A stretch of DNA of 64,000 nt from JANNBN01 sp031430595 (GCA_031430595.1 JANPBU010000035.1:124001-188000), one strand, 5' to 3'; counted from the stretch's first letter, positions 53,084 through 61,126 are shown. The notes: generated by a model not told the origin, from the sequence alone. Numbers and translations: made by a program.

Positions 53084-53218
53084 CGCGTTCCGGCGGATTG
53101 CGTGTATCGACTACTCGGTAACGCTCTGCGATTCGAGTTCACTGCGCGCTTACTATTTCAAGAGTTCGACTCAAACCTCACACAAGATAGGAAACCCCTC
53201 TCTTTGCTTCTCGTTATG
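53084..53218 (+). repeat. Array repeat, copy 10
   Basis: GCGTTCCGGCG, a diverged box 1 (GACTACTCGGTAACGCTC), box 2 CTGCGCGCTTACTATTTC and right end TCTCGTTATGCG. The TAA stop of the adjacent antitoxin gene lies inside that right end (53214-53216). Confidence 0.65.
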
Positions 53219-53495
53219 CGACTTCGAGATAGCGTCGAAGTGCTTCGCGAATGATTTCGCTTGTCGTCGTGTGATCTGAGTTGGCTCGTGCTTCGATGGC
53301 AGCCCGAAGATTCGCGTCGAGTCGAACGGGAACCACTTCCGCTGCTCCTGCCGCAAGCGGAGGACGGCCCCGGCGACGCGACTTCAATACCTCAACATCA
53401 ATGTCGCCTGTCAACTCCGAGGCGATCGACTCGATGTCAGCATCATCGAGTGTGCGACCAGTTCGGGTAACAAACGGCTTTCCTTTAGTACTCAT
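53214..53495 (-). CDS. Ribbon-helix-helix antitoxin
   Basis: 93 residues. A C-terminal ribbon-helix-helix (VVPVRLDANLRAAIEARA, then TTSEIIREALRRYLEVA) follows a flexible N-terminus (RTLDDADIESIASEL). The DNA-binding end at the C-terminus is seen in a known subgroup of actinobacterial antitoxins. It lies 5 bp after the small toxin-like gene and its stop is within the array repeat's right end. Confidence 0.82.
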   Translation of the reverse strand: MSTKGKPFVTRTGRTLDDADIESIASELTGDIDVEVLKSRRRGRPPLAAGAAEVVPVRLDANLRAAIEARANSDHTTTSEIIREALRRYLEVA

Positions 53496-53500
53496 GAGTG

Positions 53501-53752
53501 TCAGTCTCCTCTCGGGAGCAGTTCGAAAAAAGTTGGTCGGAGCGTCATAGCGTGAATCACCAGTTCACGGTCCTCGGCAAGCACGAGGAAGATGACTTCG
53601 AGGAGTTGGCCGTCGAGACCCGGACCGATCACCAGAACTTTCGGTGGATCTGCATCTGGGTCCATGTCGACGATGACTAAAGAATGGGTACAAGCGTGGA
53701 TCACGTCGGCCTGGTCGACGTTGTGTCGACTCGCAGATCGATGAAACTCCAC
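53501..53752 (-). CDS. Small toxin-like protein paired with RHH antitoxin
   Basis: 83 residues: HRSASRHNVDQADVIHACTH, VDMDPDADPPKVLVIGPGLD, LLEVIFLVLAEDRELVIHAM and a final RPTF. This BrnT-like or DUF4258-like outline (His-rich helix, then beta sheet ending in HAM) is common as the toxin partner of RHH antitoxins. Toxin-first order, as for higBA. Activity is inferred, likely RNase. Confidence 0.72.
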   Translation of the reverse strand: MEFHRSASRHNVDQADVIHACTHSLVIVDMDPDADPPKVLVIGPGLDGQLLEVIFLVLAEDRELVIHAMTLRPTFFELLPRGD

Positions 53753-54224
53753 GAATTAACCGTAATACGAATAATCTGTTCTGTCAACCATTCAAGCGAC
53801 CGATAACAATCCATACAGACTGGGTCATAACCGCACACTCCCGGCGAACTCCCGTGTGAGCTCCGCCCGGTATTGCAAGGCGATTCGAATCCGCTGCGCG
53901 CTTAGCAAGAAGGTAGGTGCTCGCGTGGGCCGACGGGGGCATGCAGGTGCGGATGATCTCGCTCTGAGTTGTTGGCAGTTTTGGGTGGAGTTTTATAGGT
54001 GTCGTGAACCGTGGGTGGGCATTGGGATCACAGTAAACACGACCAAGCCGGAGCGACGAACTGGCCTTGAACATCGCCCCAGCCATAGTCCCACCGGTCG
54101 TTCGGCATCCAAGGCGCCGTCACCGGTCCAGGTCCCATTCGATGTGTGGAGAAACGAAACATCGATTTCCTGTTGCAAAGCGGAGTAGTGACAACTAAGG
54201 TTGTCGGAGTGAAAGGAACGCGTA
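53753..54224. other. Repeat plus unassigned sequence
   Basis: The gap between the RHH toxin gene and the truncated recombinase. It holds repeat copy 11, then about 200 bp (54005-54220) with no recognisable frame. The latter may be the remnant of a lost cassette gene. Confidence 0.4.
53826..54000 (+). repeat. Array repeat, copy 11
   Basis: CATAACCGCACACTCCCGGCG (shared with copy 2's left end), GCCCGGTATTGCAAGG, box 2 CTGCGCGCTTAGCAAG and GTGGGCCGACGGGGGC. Box 1 is poorly kept. The right end is unclear. Confidence 0.55.
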
Positions 54225-54662
54225 TTCACGCGGGGTTCCTAAACCGGCTTGGACGAGTAGCCCGCCAAGCTCGTTACGATCCAAACCGAGCGTTCTTGAT
54301 TCGTGATCGACTTTGGGTGGGCGAACATTCGCTGCTGGGTTGCGGTCGAGAAGTCCTTCATCGTGGCAGTACTTGAAGAACCCGGCAATGGTTGACAGTC
54401 GTCGTGCGATAGTTGAGCGCATCTTGCCTGCCGATTCCATCTCCCGCCCGAAGATCTCGATGTGCGCACGTTTCGCTTCGAGCACCGCAATCCGGTTCGA
54501 AACGCACCATTCGGCGAAGATTCGAAGATCGGTCGTGTAGCTACGAAGCGTCGCACCGCCGTACCCGGCAAGAAACGCGGCGATCGTACCTTTCGTCTTA
54601 TCGTCGAACAGATCGTCAGGCTGGAACAGTACGACTGATGTTGATATTGAGACGGCCATCAT
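54195..54662 (-). pseudogene. Truncated tyrosine recombinase, copy 2
   Basis: Start ATG 54662 with an AGGAGG site, and the first about 147 residues match copy 1 closely (FLAGYGGATLRSYTTDLRIF, LDRNELGGLLVQAGLGTPRE). Similarity then stops near 54225 and the frame ends after a few unrelated codons. The whole catalytic domain, with all active-site residues, is missing. The start region and upstream hairpin are conserved, so the unit was truncated from its distal side. Confidence 0.9.
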
Positions 54663-54719
54663 GGCCTCCTAGTGACCCTGCCCCTCTGAAGGGCGGGAAC
54701 ACACCATCGACACTGCAAG

Positions 54720-54815
54720 CAGAAACAGAAACCGTAATTACTATGCGCGCAGATAAGGGCCAGACTCATGCGGGGAGTTAGGCGACTTTCCCGGAATTAT
54801 CACTCGTTCTTATCG
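54720..54815 (+). repeat. Array repeat right half after recombinase unit 2
   Basis: TATGCGCGCAGATAAGGGCC then AGACT and CTCGTTCTTATCGTG. Same arrangement as next to recombinase unit 1 (44400-44485). Confidence 0.6.
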
Positions 54816-54842
54816 TGCGGATAGGTTTTTTGTTTCGTGTGG

Positions 54843-55169
54843 TTATCGAGGGTTGGCGACGGTGTGGATTGCCATGTCGATGAGTTCGTTGACGAGGTCT
54901 CGGGAGAGACGGTCGACGTGCAGCGTCGTCCATCCGTGGTGTCCCCATCCGTTGGGGAGGTGAACATCGTTTGGGAACGCTTGGAGAAGGACTTGTTGCT
55001 CGTCGAGTGGCAATTTGATCGTGATGGCATCATCGGCTTCGAGGTTCACAACGATCTTGCCGTTGAGACGAAGATCGATTCGTCCATGATGTGATCCTTG
55101 GATCAGTCCTTTCGCCTCGCAGGTGTTGATGACCCAGTCGTGAGCAGCGGGCCGTTCAGGGCTAGTCAC
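54843..55169 (-). CDS. MmcQ/YjbR-family protein (second)
   Basis: About 108 residues from GTG 55169, overlapping the cupin stop by 8 bp. HDWVINTCEAKGLIQGSHHG, RLNGKIVVNLEADDAITIKL, then GWGHHGWTTLHVDRLSRDLV, the usual YjbR end. A longer upstream frame lies within the cupin gene and is not protein-like. Function unknown; the second YjbR protein of the array. Confidence 0.82.
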   Translation of the reverse strand: MTSPERPAAHDWVINTCEAKGLIQGSHHGRIDLRLNGKIVVNLEADDAITIKLPLDEQQVLLQAFPNDVHLPNGWGHHGWTTLHVDRLSRDLVNELIDMAIHTVANPR

Positions 55170-55512
55170 GTGGGTCCGCTGTGTCGGACTGGATCGATTC
55201 ACCGGGGGTGTAGTACAGCTCAATGAGGTTTTTGATATCGAGGTGACGGTGCCACACACCACGCGGGACCACGACGAACGTTCCTGCAGTTAGGTCGTGA
55301 CGCTCGCTCGATCCCGGTGCGAGGATCTCGACGGTGACCGATCCCTGGATGACGAATAGGAACTCGTCGGTGTCGGGATGCAGTTCCCAATCTGACTTGT
55401 CGACGCCATCACCGCGGAACACAGCGAACGACGCGGAGTTGAACGGGGCGAACTCGTGAAAGTCGAACGGGTCAAGACCGCGGGCAACGGCTGCTGGATC
55501 GTAGAAAGGCAT
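55162..55512 (-). CDS. Cupin-domain protein
   Basis: About 116 residues. One cupin barrel: SFAVFRGDGVDKSDWELHPD, then TDEFLFVIQGSVTVEI (motif 1 H-x-D-x-D-E-F variant) and TAGTFVVVPRGVWHRHLDI (motif 2 with His). Possibly a metal-dependent isomerase or a binding protein. It starts 4 bp after the AraC regulator stop and is coupled to the YjbR gene. Confidence 0.88.
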   Translation of the reverse strand: MPFYDPAAVARGLDPFDFHEFAPFNSASFAVFRGDGVDKSDWELHPDTDEFLFVIQGSVTVEILAPGSSERHDLTAGTFVVVPRGVWHRHLDIKNLIELYYTPGESIQSDTADPRD

Positions 55513-55516
55513 GAGG

Positions 55517-56398
55517 TCAGTGTGCACCGATCGTCATGCCGCCGTCTTGTATCGATGTCGCGTCTCGTGCCGCGACGAGCTGGCCGGGACTGGTGTGAGC
55601 GAATCGGATGACATCACGGTGTAGGTGTGACTGGTCTGCGTATCCCGCCGTGGCAGCGACACGCGCGATTGGGAGTCCAGCATCGAGCAAGCTGGCCGCG
55701 TACTCAAAACGGCGGAGCATGAGATACCGCTGAGGACTCATACCCAATGCCGTGCGAGCCAGTCGCCAGACACCACTTCGTGAACTCCCCAGCTCGCCAG
55801 CAAGACTGCTGACACCCACACCTAAACCCACATGTTCGAGATGCTCGACCACCTCAACCGCCCGGGTAGTTCGGGCCCGGGCCAGAACCGAATGAAACGT
55901 CCCGCGGACTATGGCTTCTCGGTCACTCCGATCGGCGCAAAACAGACGGTCAACCAGGACATCGGCATTTCGTCCTAACAGCGTTTCGGTCGACACAACC
56001 GAGTTCTGGAGATCGCCAGGGGAAACTCCAAGTCGCAACGCCGTTGAGGGCGACAAGCGAACCTCAACGCAATCCGTCACACCCACCTGCTCGAAACTCA
56101 GCGGTCCATTTTGCAAACCAGCAACCGCGGATCGGCTGCTGAGACCTGCAACCACCGTCGAGCCGCTACCCAATTCGATGACCATCGTCAAACTCGCATG
56201 CGGAAGCGCAACCGCAGCGACCGGCGCCTCGAAGATTCCGTCCCAGCACGACACCTTCAGCGACTGGACCGGCAACATCAACCCAGTGAACACCCAGCCA
56301 GTATGGCACTCAAGGTCCTCCGACCCCGCTGCACCGGGGACGGGCCCCAAATAACCGCAAGTCACATAACAATCACTCAATCTTCGTCCGGCCCGCAC
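55517..56398 (-). CDS. AraC-family regulator
   Basis: About 293 residues or fewer; the start is uncertain. The C-terminal AraC domain is clear: VSSLAGELGSSRSGVWRLAR, TALGMSPQRYLMLRRFEYAA, LPIARVAATAGYADQSHLHR and FAHTSPGQL. The N-terminus is an unrecognised sensor. First gene of a regulator-cupin-YjbR operon, which it probably controls. Confidence 0.85.
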   Translation of the reverse strand: MRAGRRLSDCYVTCGYLGPVPGAAGSEDLECHTGWVFTGLMLPVQSLKVSCWDGIFEAPVAAVALPHASLTMVIELGSGSTVVAGLSSRSAVAGLQNGPLSFEQVGVTDCVEVRLSPSTALRLGVSPGDLQNSVVSTETLLGRNADVLVDRLFCADRSDREAIVRGTFHSVLARARTTRAVEVVEHLEHVGLGVGVSSLAGELGSSRSGVWRLARTALGMSPQRYLMLRRFEYAASLLDAGLPIARVAATAGYADQSHLHRDVIRFAHTSPGQLVAARDATSIQDGGMTIGAH

Positions 56399-56402
56399 GA
56401 AG

Positions 56403-56440
56403 TTCCGGCGAGGCGCAGTGGACCAAGTGCACGATATTGG
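56403..56440 (+). repeat. Array repeat, degenerate copy 12
   Basis: TTCCGGCGAGGCGCAGTGG then GTGCACGATATTGG resembles the left end plus box 1 of copies 52231 and 49729. It lies between the AraC and VapC genes, so it marks a cassette boundary. Weak match. Confidence 0.4.
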
Positions 56441-56447
56441 TCGCAGG

Positions 56448-56831
56448 TTAAACTGTTTCGATATTTAGTCGAGCGTGAACTGCATCCGCGATCGTGACGA
56501 TATGGGTGAGGTTTGACGTCACGACAGCATCTCGGCGACGGAGTGCGCCTTCGACAACAGTGACATCCACAATATCGTCGTGCCCGGCCTTACCAGCAAG
56601 AACCCCAACCGCTCGAGATTGAACATAGGACAGTTCTTCTATCTCGCACGCAGCCAGCAAACGGGAGAGGTTTGCTTGTCGACTGCCGCCTCGCCACGCC
56701 TCCGCGACCACCGGCGACGGAACAGTCACGACAACTTCTTCGGCAAGAAAACCGGCATGGAGTGCCCACATTGCCCGATCATTGCGGTCACCAGCGATCA
56801 ACGCTCCGGTGTCGTAAGTAACTCCGTTCAT
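56448..56831 (-). CDS. vapC: PIN-domain toxin (VapC)
   Basis: 127 residues. PIN nuclease fold: first acidic residue in VTYDTGALIAGDRNDRAMW, middle acid in VVAEAWRGG, and late acids in HDDIVDVTVVEGALRRRDAV, TSNLTHI. VapC toxins cleave tRNA or rRNA. Its ATG overlaps the antitoxin stop (ATGA). Confidence 0.9.
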   Translation of the reverse strand: MNGVTYDTGALIAGDRNDRAMWALHAGFLAEEVVVTVPSPVVAEAWRGGSRQANLSRLLAACEIEELSYVQSRAVGVLAGKAGHDDIVDVTVVEGALRRRDAVVTSNLTHIVTIADAVHARLNIETV

Positions 56832-57094
56832 GACGCACGTCGCCGAACGGGTTTACTACGGCCGAGCAGTGCACGAGCGCGGACTAAACCGTCGGCAAGT
56901 TCATCAGAAGTGAGCGCACCATTTCCTTGCTCCCATTCGGCGATTCCTCGCCGACCAGCGTCGAGCCGGAGGCGATGCGCAGCAGTTGCGGCGATCCAGG
57001 CACTTACCGATTTACCTTCAGCTTCCGCCGCAGCATCAATTGCAGCAGCCAGACCAGGCGCAAGGGATATCGATCGCTTTTCTCGAATAGCCAT
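56828..57094 (-). CDS. vapB: VapB-like antitoxin
   Basis: About 88 residues from ATG 57094, chosen for GAGGGA upstream; the longer frame crosses an array repeat. KRSISLAPGLAAAIDAAAEA then GKSVSAWIAATAAHRLRLDA is a ribbon-helix-helix DNA-binding part, followed by a toxin-binding helix (TSDELADGLVRARALLG). Forms a TA pair with VapC. Confidence 0.87.
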   Translation of the reverse strand: MAIREKRSISLAPGLAAAIDAAAEAEGKSVSAWIAATAAHRLRLDAGRRGIAEWEQGNGALTSDELADGLVRARALLGRSKPVRRRAS

Positions 57095-57103
57095 TCCCTC
57101 ACA

Positions 57104-57130
57104 GTAGTACAGAAGGTAGGACAGCGTCAA
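57104..57130 (-). promoter_or_regulatory. Candidate vapBC promoter
   Basis: On the minus strand TTGACG (-35 like) is followed 18 bp later by TACTGT (-10 like), about 10 bp before the antitoxin start. Spacing is acceptable, sequence only moderately conserved. Confidence 0.45.
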
Positions 57131-57190
57131 GATCCGTTCCGGATGGCCCGGTCCGCCAACCCAATAAGGCTCCGCACAAACGGGAACCCG

Positions 57191-57310
57191 CCCGACTGAT
57201 ACTCGGCGAATCCATGCGCGCTTAGCACTCAGTATTGTTCGCGGGTTGAATTCAGTGAGCGCTGGGTAAACGCTATGAGCGTGCCGGGTTTGGATCACAA
57301 TGAATGGCGC
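57191..57310 (+). repeat. Array repeat, copy 13
   Basis: GACTGATACTCGGCG, box 1 GCGCGCTTAGCACTCAGTAT (57217-57236), then TGAGCGCTGGGTAAACGC as a diverged box 2. It lies between the vapBC promoter and the MerR-type gene stop. Confidence 0.75.
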
Positions 57311-57330
57311 AGCCGTATTTCGACCGGGTA

Positions 57331-57713
57331 CTAATCGGTGTTCCCGAGCGCTATGGCGCATTCGCCGGGGGTTGCGCAACTACAGCCTGACGCTCCGGCA
57401 TTGATGATGTCTCGGAGCGCGGTGGCTTCGACGATGATGCTCTCGAGTGCGTTAAGGCGTGTGGCTTGGAGAGCTTTCCAGGCGGTCGGAGCATCCAATC
57501 CTCCATCGGTTGCCTGCAGAAGCTGGCGAACATCGCCAAGTGAACAACCAACTCGCTGTGCGAGTTTGATGACCGCGACACGCTCGACGTAGGAAGAATC
57601 ATACGTACGCTTTCCATTGTGTCTGTTCGGCAATGGAAGCAAGTCTGCGCTTCCCAGTAGCGCAGCGTTGTGATCGGAACGCTGGCGGTGCGTGAGAGTT
57701 CTCCAATGGTCAT
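57331..57713 (-). pseudogene. MerR-family regulator, frameshifted
   Basis: From ATG 57713 the frame reads MTIGELSRTASVPITTLRYW EAQ, the MerR helix-turn-helix. After one missing base near 57645 the next frame continues LLPLPNRHNGKRTYDSSYVE and the coiled dimer helix, ending in a Cys-rich GCSCATPGEC that resembles metal- or redox-sensing MerR proteins. Two frames are needed, so it is broken unless the base is missing by error. Confidence 0.78.
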
Positions 57714-57716
57714 CGA

Positions 57717-57972
57717 CGTGATGAACTTGGAAGTGTATGCGTTGGACGCTTCAGGAGCGTACTGGAGACTCGGTATCAACGGGGCGACGAGAAGTTCGGG
57801 GAGGCACTTGACGATGCCGAACACACCTACGCCGGAGAACAGCGTGCCCACGGTTTACGCGATTTAGCGAACGCGCGGACATCGACAGCAGAACACCGCC
57901 AACAACGAAGAACATGGCGAGCCCGACGCAATCACTTCTGGTCGACGGTCCGCGCTCAAGCGGTTTCGACAT
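57717..57972 (-). pseudogene. Degraded small membrane protein next to MerR gene
   Basis: From ATG 57972 the frame reads MSKPLERGPSTRS and a hydrophobic LAMFFVVGGVLLSMSA. After a one-base shift near 57855 a second hydrophobic stretch follows in the other frame (TLFSGVGVFGIVKCLPELLV). Together they suggest a two-helix membrane protein. No family recognised. Its start overlaps the upstream gene and it runs into the MerR gene on the same strand. Confidence 0.45.
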
Positions 57973-58279
57973 GAGGCTGGGCGATCAGGGATTCGAAGAA
58001 AAGGTGGATCGTTGCCACGCCTTCGTTTTGATCGCTGCGAACTTCGACCACGACGCCTTGGTTCGATACCTCAACGGACCACGTTGCCTACGCGCAGCAT
58101 TGCCTCTCTCGCTCAACAAGCGCGGCAACCGTTCCGAAACGCTGTTGCGGCAACACCACCCGCACGCCGTCGACTAAACGCTCGCTGGCAAGGGCTTCGT
58201 CCATTAGCGATTCCCACTGCCCTAGTTGGATGCCCTGCGCCTCGGAACTGGTGCTACACGCAACTGGAATCAAAGTCAT
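57956..58279 (-). pseudogene. Small Cys-pair protein with in-frame TAG
   Basis: ATG 58279 opens a frame MTLIPVACSTSSEAQGIQLG, later LVERERQCCA, then TAG at 58088-58090. The same frame continues after it (ATWSVEVSNQGVVVEV) to TGA 57956. The CC motif after a Glu/Arg-rich helix is seen in small proteins that accompany metal-responsive MerR genes. One nonsense codon separates the two halves. Confidence 0.55.
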
Positions 58280-58477
58280 AACATCAGTGTCGGACCTCTA
58301 CCTGGGTAGATGTCAAGCATCAGCACCTGGTTGGGCCCTGACGGCCTCGGGCTTCGCGGGCCACGGACATCATTGCTGGAAGCGTTGTGACAATTGCTTG
58401 GCAGCGAGCGAAAGATATATTGACATGCAAACCCGGTAACTGCGGTCCTCTGTCTGCGCTCTCCGACCTTTGAGTTT

Positions 58478-58531
58478 CCCGCACGATAATGCTCAACCGT
58501 TAAGCCTCCCAAACCGCTCATATCCGGCGCG
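58478..58531 (+). repeat. Duplicated DoxX gene end plus array-repeat left end
   Basis: This segment matches 61092-61143 closely: CCCGCACG-TAATGCTCA, then CCGTTAAG and AAACCGCTCAT, ending CCGGCG. At 61092 the first bases are the last codons of the DoxX gene. Here only that end survives, followed by recombinase unit 3. Confidence 0.75.
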
Positions 58532-59498
58532 AAAGGGCGATACCGGTGCACGGTATCGCCCTCCATTGGCGCTCAGCCGGCTCGGCTGCTCCGGCGACGA
58601 ATGCTGCGACGATGTAGGTGGCGTGTCGGTCGAGGGATTGGCGTGCTCGGTCGTATCGCATTGTGGTTCTTGGGTCGGCGTGGCTTGCTGCTTCTTGAAC
58701 GTCACGCAACGGGACTCCGGCGTCAAGGGCTGCGGTGATGAACGAGTGGCGAAGACTATGCGGCGAGATTCGCTTGTTCACACCGGCTCGTTTCGATAAC
58801 CGTTTGACCATCCGATCCGCTGCGTAACGATCCATACGTCCACCTTACGCACCAACGAAAATCGGACCTGTTGTCCGTTCGCCGATGTACAGATCCAGGC
58901 TTCTTCCTGTCCGGGGAGCGAGAGGAATGATCACATGTTTCCCGCCTTTGCGAACGATTCGCAGCGTGCGGTGGCCGCGGTCCACGTCGAGTGCTTCGAT
59001 GTCGGCGTTCAACGCTTCGCTAATTCGTAACCCGTTGAGTGCGAGGAGCGAGATGAGTGCGTGTTCACGCGGGGTTCCGAGTCCGGCTTGGACGAGTAGC
59101 CCGCCAAGCTCGTTGCGATCCAAACCGAGCGTTCTTGATTCATGATCGACTTTCGGTCGGCGAACATTCGCTGCAGAGTTGCGGTCGAGAAGTCCTTCAT
59201 CGTGGCAATACTTGAAGAACCCCGCAATTGTTGACATACGTCGTGCGACAGTTGAGCGCATCTTGCCGGCCGATTCCATCTCCCGCCCGAAGATCTCGAT
59301 GTGCGCGCGTTTCGCTTCGAGCACTGCTACCCAATTATCGGTGCACCATTCGGCGAAGATCCGAAGATCGGTCGTGTAGCTACGAAGTGTCGCGCCGCCG
59401 TACCCGGCAAGAAACGCAGCGATCGCACCCTTCGTCTTGGCGTCGAACGGATCGTCAGGCTGGAAGAGCACGAGTGATGTTGATGTTGAGTTAGCCAT
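58518..59498 (-). pseudogene. Tyrosine recombinase, copy 3, with in-frame stop
   Basis: Nearly full-length relative of copy 1. ATG 59498, matching throughout. At 58845-58847 a TAA replaces the Lys of VGAKGGR, leaving 217 residues. The remaining catalytic part (MDRYAADRM to HADPRTTMRYDR) continues in the same frame from 58842. A one-base deletion near the end alters the C-terminus into hairpin sequence. All six catalytic positions are otherwise kept, so inactivation looks recent. Confidence 0.9.
58535..58561 (-). terminator. Hairpin after recombinase copy 3
   Basis: Identical to the hairpin after copy 1 (GGGCGATACCG / CGGTATCGCCC). Because of the frameshift, the copy-3 reading frame now runs through it. 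Confidence 0.7.
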
Positions 59499-59561
59499 AA
59501 TGGCCCCCTAGTGACCCTGCCCTTCTGAAGGGCGGGAACACAACATCGGCAATCTGTATGC

Positions 59562-59589
59562 TGACGGTAAGAATTGTCTGTTACCGTCA
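59562..59589. promoter_or_regulatory. 9-bp inverted repeat before GNAT-CGNR-DoxX operon
   Basis: TGACGGTAA and TTACCGTCA flank a 10-bp spacer and end 4 bp before the GNAT start. The tight position suggests a repressor operator; the CGNR protein encoded in the same operon is the likely binder. Confidence 0.65.
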
Positions 59590-59593
59590 TACT

Positions 59594-60100
59594 ATGAACA
59601 GCAACATGACAATCCGATCAGCAACCCTGGAAGACTCGCCACAAGTTCGAGAGATCGCGATAGCAACGGGTCTTTTTGATGCCGACAGTTGGCCCGAAGT
59701 TGCATCCGTGATGTCAGAAAGCGTTGAAGCAGTACAGACCGATCATGTTTGGATCGTGCTCGAAACCGGCGGTGCGGTGATCGGTGCCGCGTACTATGCG
59801 CCCGAGCCGTTCGCACACCGGATGTGGAACATGTACTTCCTTGGAGTTCTGCCCGGCCATCAAGGGTCTGGCGCGGGACGCGCGCTGGTTGCTCACGTCG
59901 AACAGGTACTGCGCGAAAAGGGCGAACTAGTACTCATCATCGAAACCTCGGGCTTAGAGAGTTTCGAAGCAACTCGCACCTTCTATGTCCGTAATGGTTA
60001 CGACGAAGAAGCCCGCATCCGCGATTTCTACGGACCTGGAGATAACAAAGTCGTGTTCTGGAAATCACTCCAAACGACCGGCGACGTGCCAACCGTATGA
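59594..60100 (+). CDS. GNAT acetyltransferase
   Basis: 168 residues from ATG 59594. MTIRSATLEDSPQVREIAIA, then WIVLETGGAVIGAAYYAPE, a strong acetyl-CoA loop LPGHQGSGAGRALVAHVEQ and ESFEATRTFYVRNGYDEEAR. Substrate unknown. First gene of a three-gene operon; its stop overlaps the CGNR start (ATGA). Confidence 0.9.
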   Translation: MNSNMTIRSATLEDSPQVREIAIATGLFDADSWPEVASVMSESVEAVQTDHVWIVLETGGAVIGAAYYAPEPFAHRMWNMYFLGVLPGHQGSGAGRALVAHVEQVLREKGELVLIIETSGLESFEATRTFYVRNGYDEEARIRDFYGPGDNKVVFWKSLQTTGDVPTV

Positions 60101-60690
60101 GCGTTGCGATCGATCTCGACATGATGCCGCTGATCGGTGAGCCGCTCACTGTCGAACTCGCCAACACGGCATATCTTCGTCCCGGTTCGCCGATCGATTT
60201 CCTCTCAACGAGTGAAGGAATCAGCCGCTGGTTTCACATCGCAGCCCCCGACTGCCCGTCCCCGATACCGCGGCATCTCAGTGTGGATCGTTGTGACTCG
60301 GTTCGCATAATTCGCGATGCCACACGAGACGTCCTCCACGCGGCAACACAACGCGACCCAATCCCGAACGGAGCGTTGACGAAACTGAATCGTTTTCTGG
60401 AATCTTCGCCATGTCGTGTTCTTATTGGCTACTCCGACGGCCAACCAACAATTCAAACGCTGCCGACCCGACGCGGTTTTGACGGTGCTCTGGCATACCT
60501 GGCAATCGAGTGCGCAACGTTCATTGCATCACCACAACTCAGTTCCGTTCGTCGATGCGACGGACCTGACTGCCCAATGTTTTTCGCGCAACACCACCAC
60601 AAACGACGCTTCTGCCACGAGGACTGCGCGCATCGCGCCCGCCAAAACCGCTACTACCGAAACCATCGCCACAAGGAAACCAGAACATGA
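60097..60690 (+). CDS. CGNR zinc-finger regulator
   Basis: 197 residues. The N-terminal ABATE/stress-response domain starts GEPLTVELANTAYLRPGSPI. The C-terminal zinc finger shows RRCDGPDCPMFFAQHHHKRR and FCHEDCAHRARQNRYYRNHR with four Cys. This family regulates small stress operons in actinobacteria. It probably acts on the inverted repeat at 59562. Coupled at both ends by ATGA. Confidence 0.87.
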   Translation: MSVAIDLDMMPLIGEPLTVELANTAYLRPGSPIDFLSTSEGISRWFHIAAPDCPSPIPRHLSVDRCDSVRIIRDATRDVLHAATQRDPIPNGALTKLNRFLESSPCRVLIGYSDGQPTIQTLPTRRGFDGALAYLAIECATFIASPQLSSVRRCDGPDCPMFFAQHHHKRRFCHEDCAHRARQNRYYRNHRHKETRT

Positions 60691-61103
60691 AACTACCCCC
60701 GATTTTTCGATCCACCCGCATGTACTGGACGGTCACTGTGGCCATGTGCCTGTTCATGGGCGGCGGAGCACTATTCGATATCGCGAAGACGAACGACGCA
60801 GTCAAACTCATCACCCAACTCGGGTACCCCGAATACTTCATACGGTTCATCGGAGTCATGAAACTCCTCGGCGTCGCAGCAATCCTCACCCCGAAAATCC
60901 CGCGACTCAAACAATGGGCCTACGCAGGCTTAGTTTTCGATACTGGTGGCGCACTGTTCTCACACCTCAACGTCCACAACCCCCCAGGAACATGGGCCCC
61001 CGCACTTGCCGGCCTACTCCTCGTACTGCTTGCCTACCTGATCTACTCCCTGACAGTCGACCCGTTCAACCACCAAAACAACGGCAGAATTCCCGCACGG
61101 TAA
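60687..61103 (+). CDS. DoxX-like membrane protein
   Basis: 138 residues with four hydrophobic helices (VTVAMCLFMGGGALFDI, IRFIGVMKLLGVAAIL, WAYAGLVFDTGGALFSHL, ALAGLLLVLLAYLIYSL). DoxX_2-type proteins are linked with redox or thiol stress; activity is not established. Last gene of the GNAT-CGNR operon. Its stop and the following sequence are duplicated at 58478. Confidence 0.88.
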   Translation: MKLPPIFRSTRMYWTVTVAMCLFMGGGALFDIAKTNDAVKLITQLGYPEYFIRFIGVMKLLGVAAILTPKIPRLKQWAYAGLVFDTGGALFSHLNVHNPPGTWAPALAGLLLVLLAYLIYSLTVDPFNHQNNGRIPAR

Positions 61104-61126
61104 TGCTCAGCCGTTAAGTCTCCTAA

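Noticed and set aside
53993..54229. A gene between repeat copy 11 and recombinase copy 2
   Set aside because: Frames are short, differ in composition from neighbours, and have no convincing start or family match.
56441..56452. GTTAAAC before the VapC stop as a true attC R' core
   Set aside because: It matches GTTRRRY by chance at one site only; the other array repeats end in GTTATGG-like sequences.
58088..58847. Stop-codon recoding (TAG at 58088 and TAA at 58845 read as amino acids)
   Set aside because: Two different stop codons are involved, frameshifts occur nearby, and normal genes use both stops; decay explains it better.
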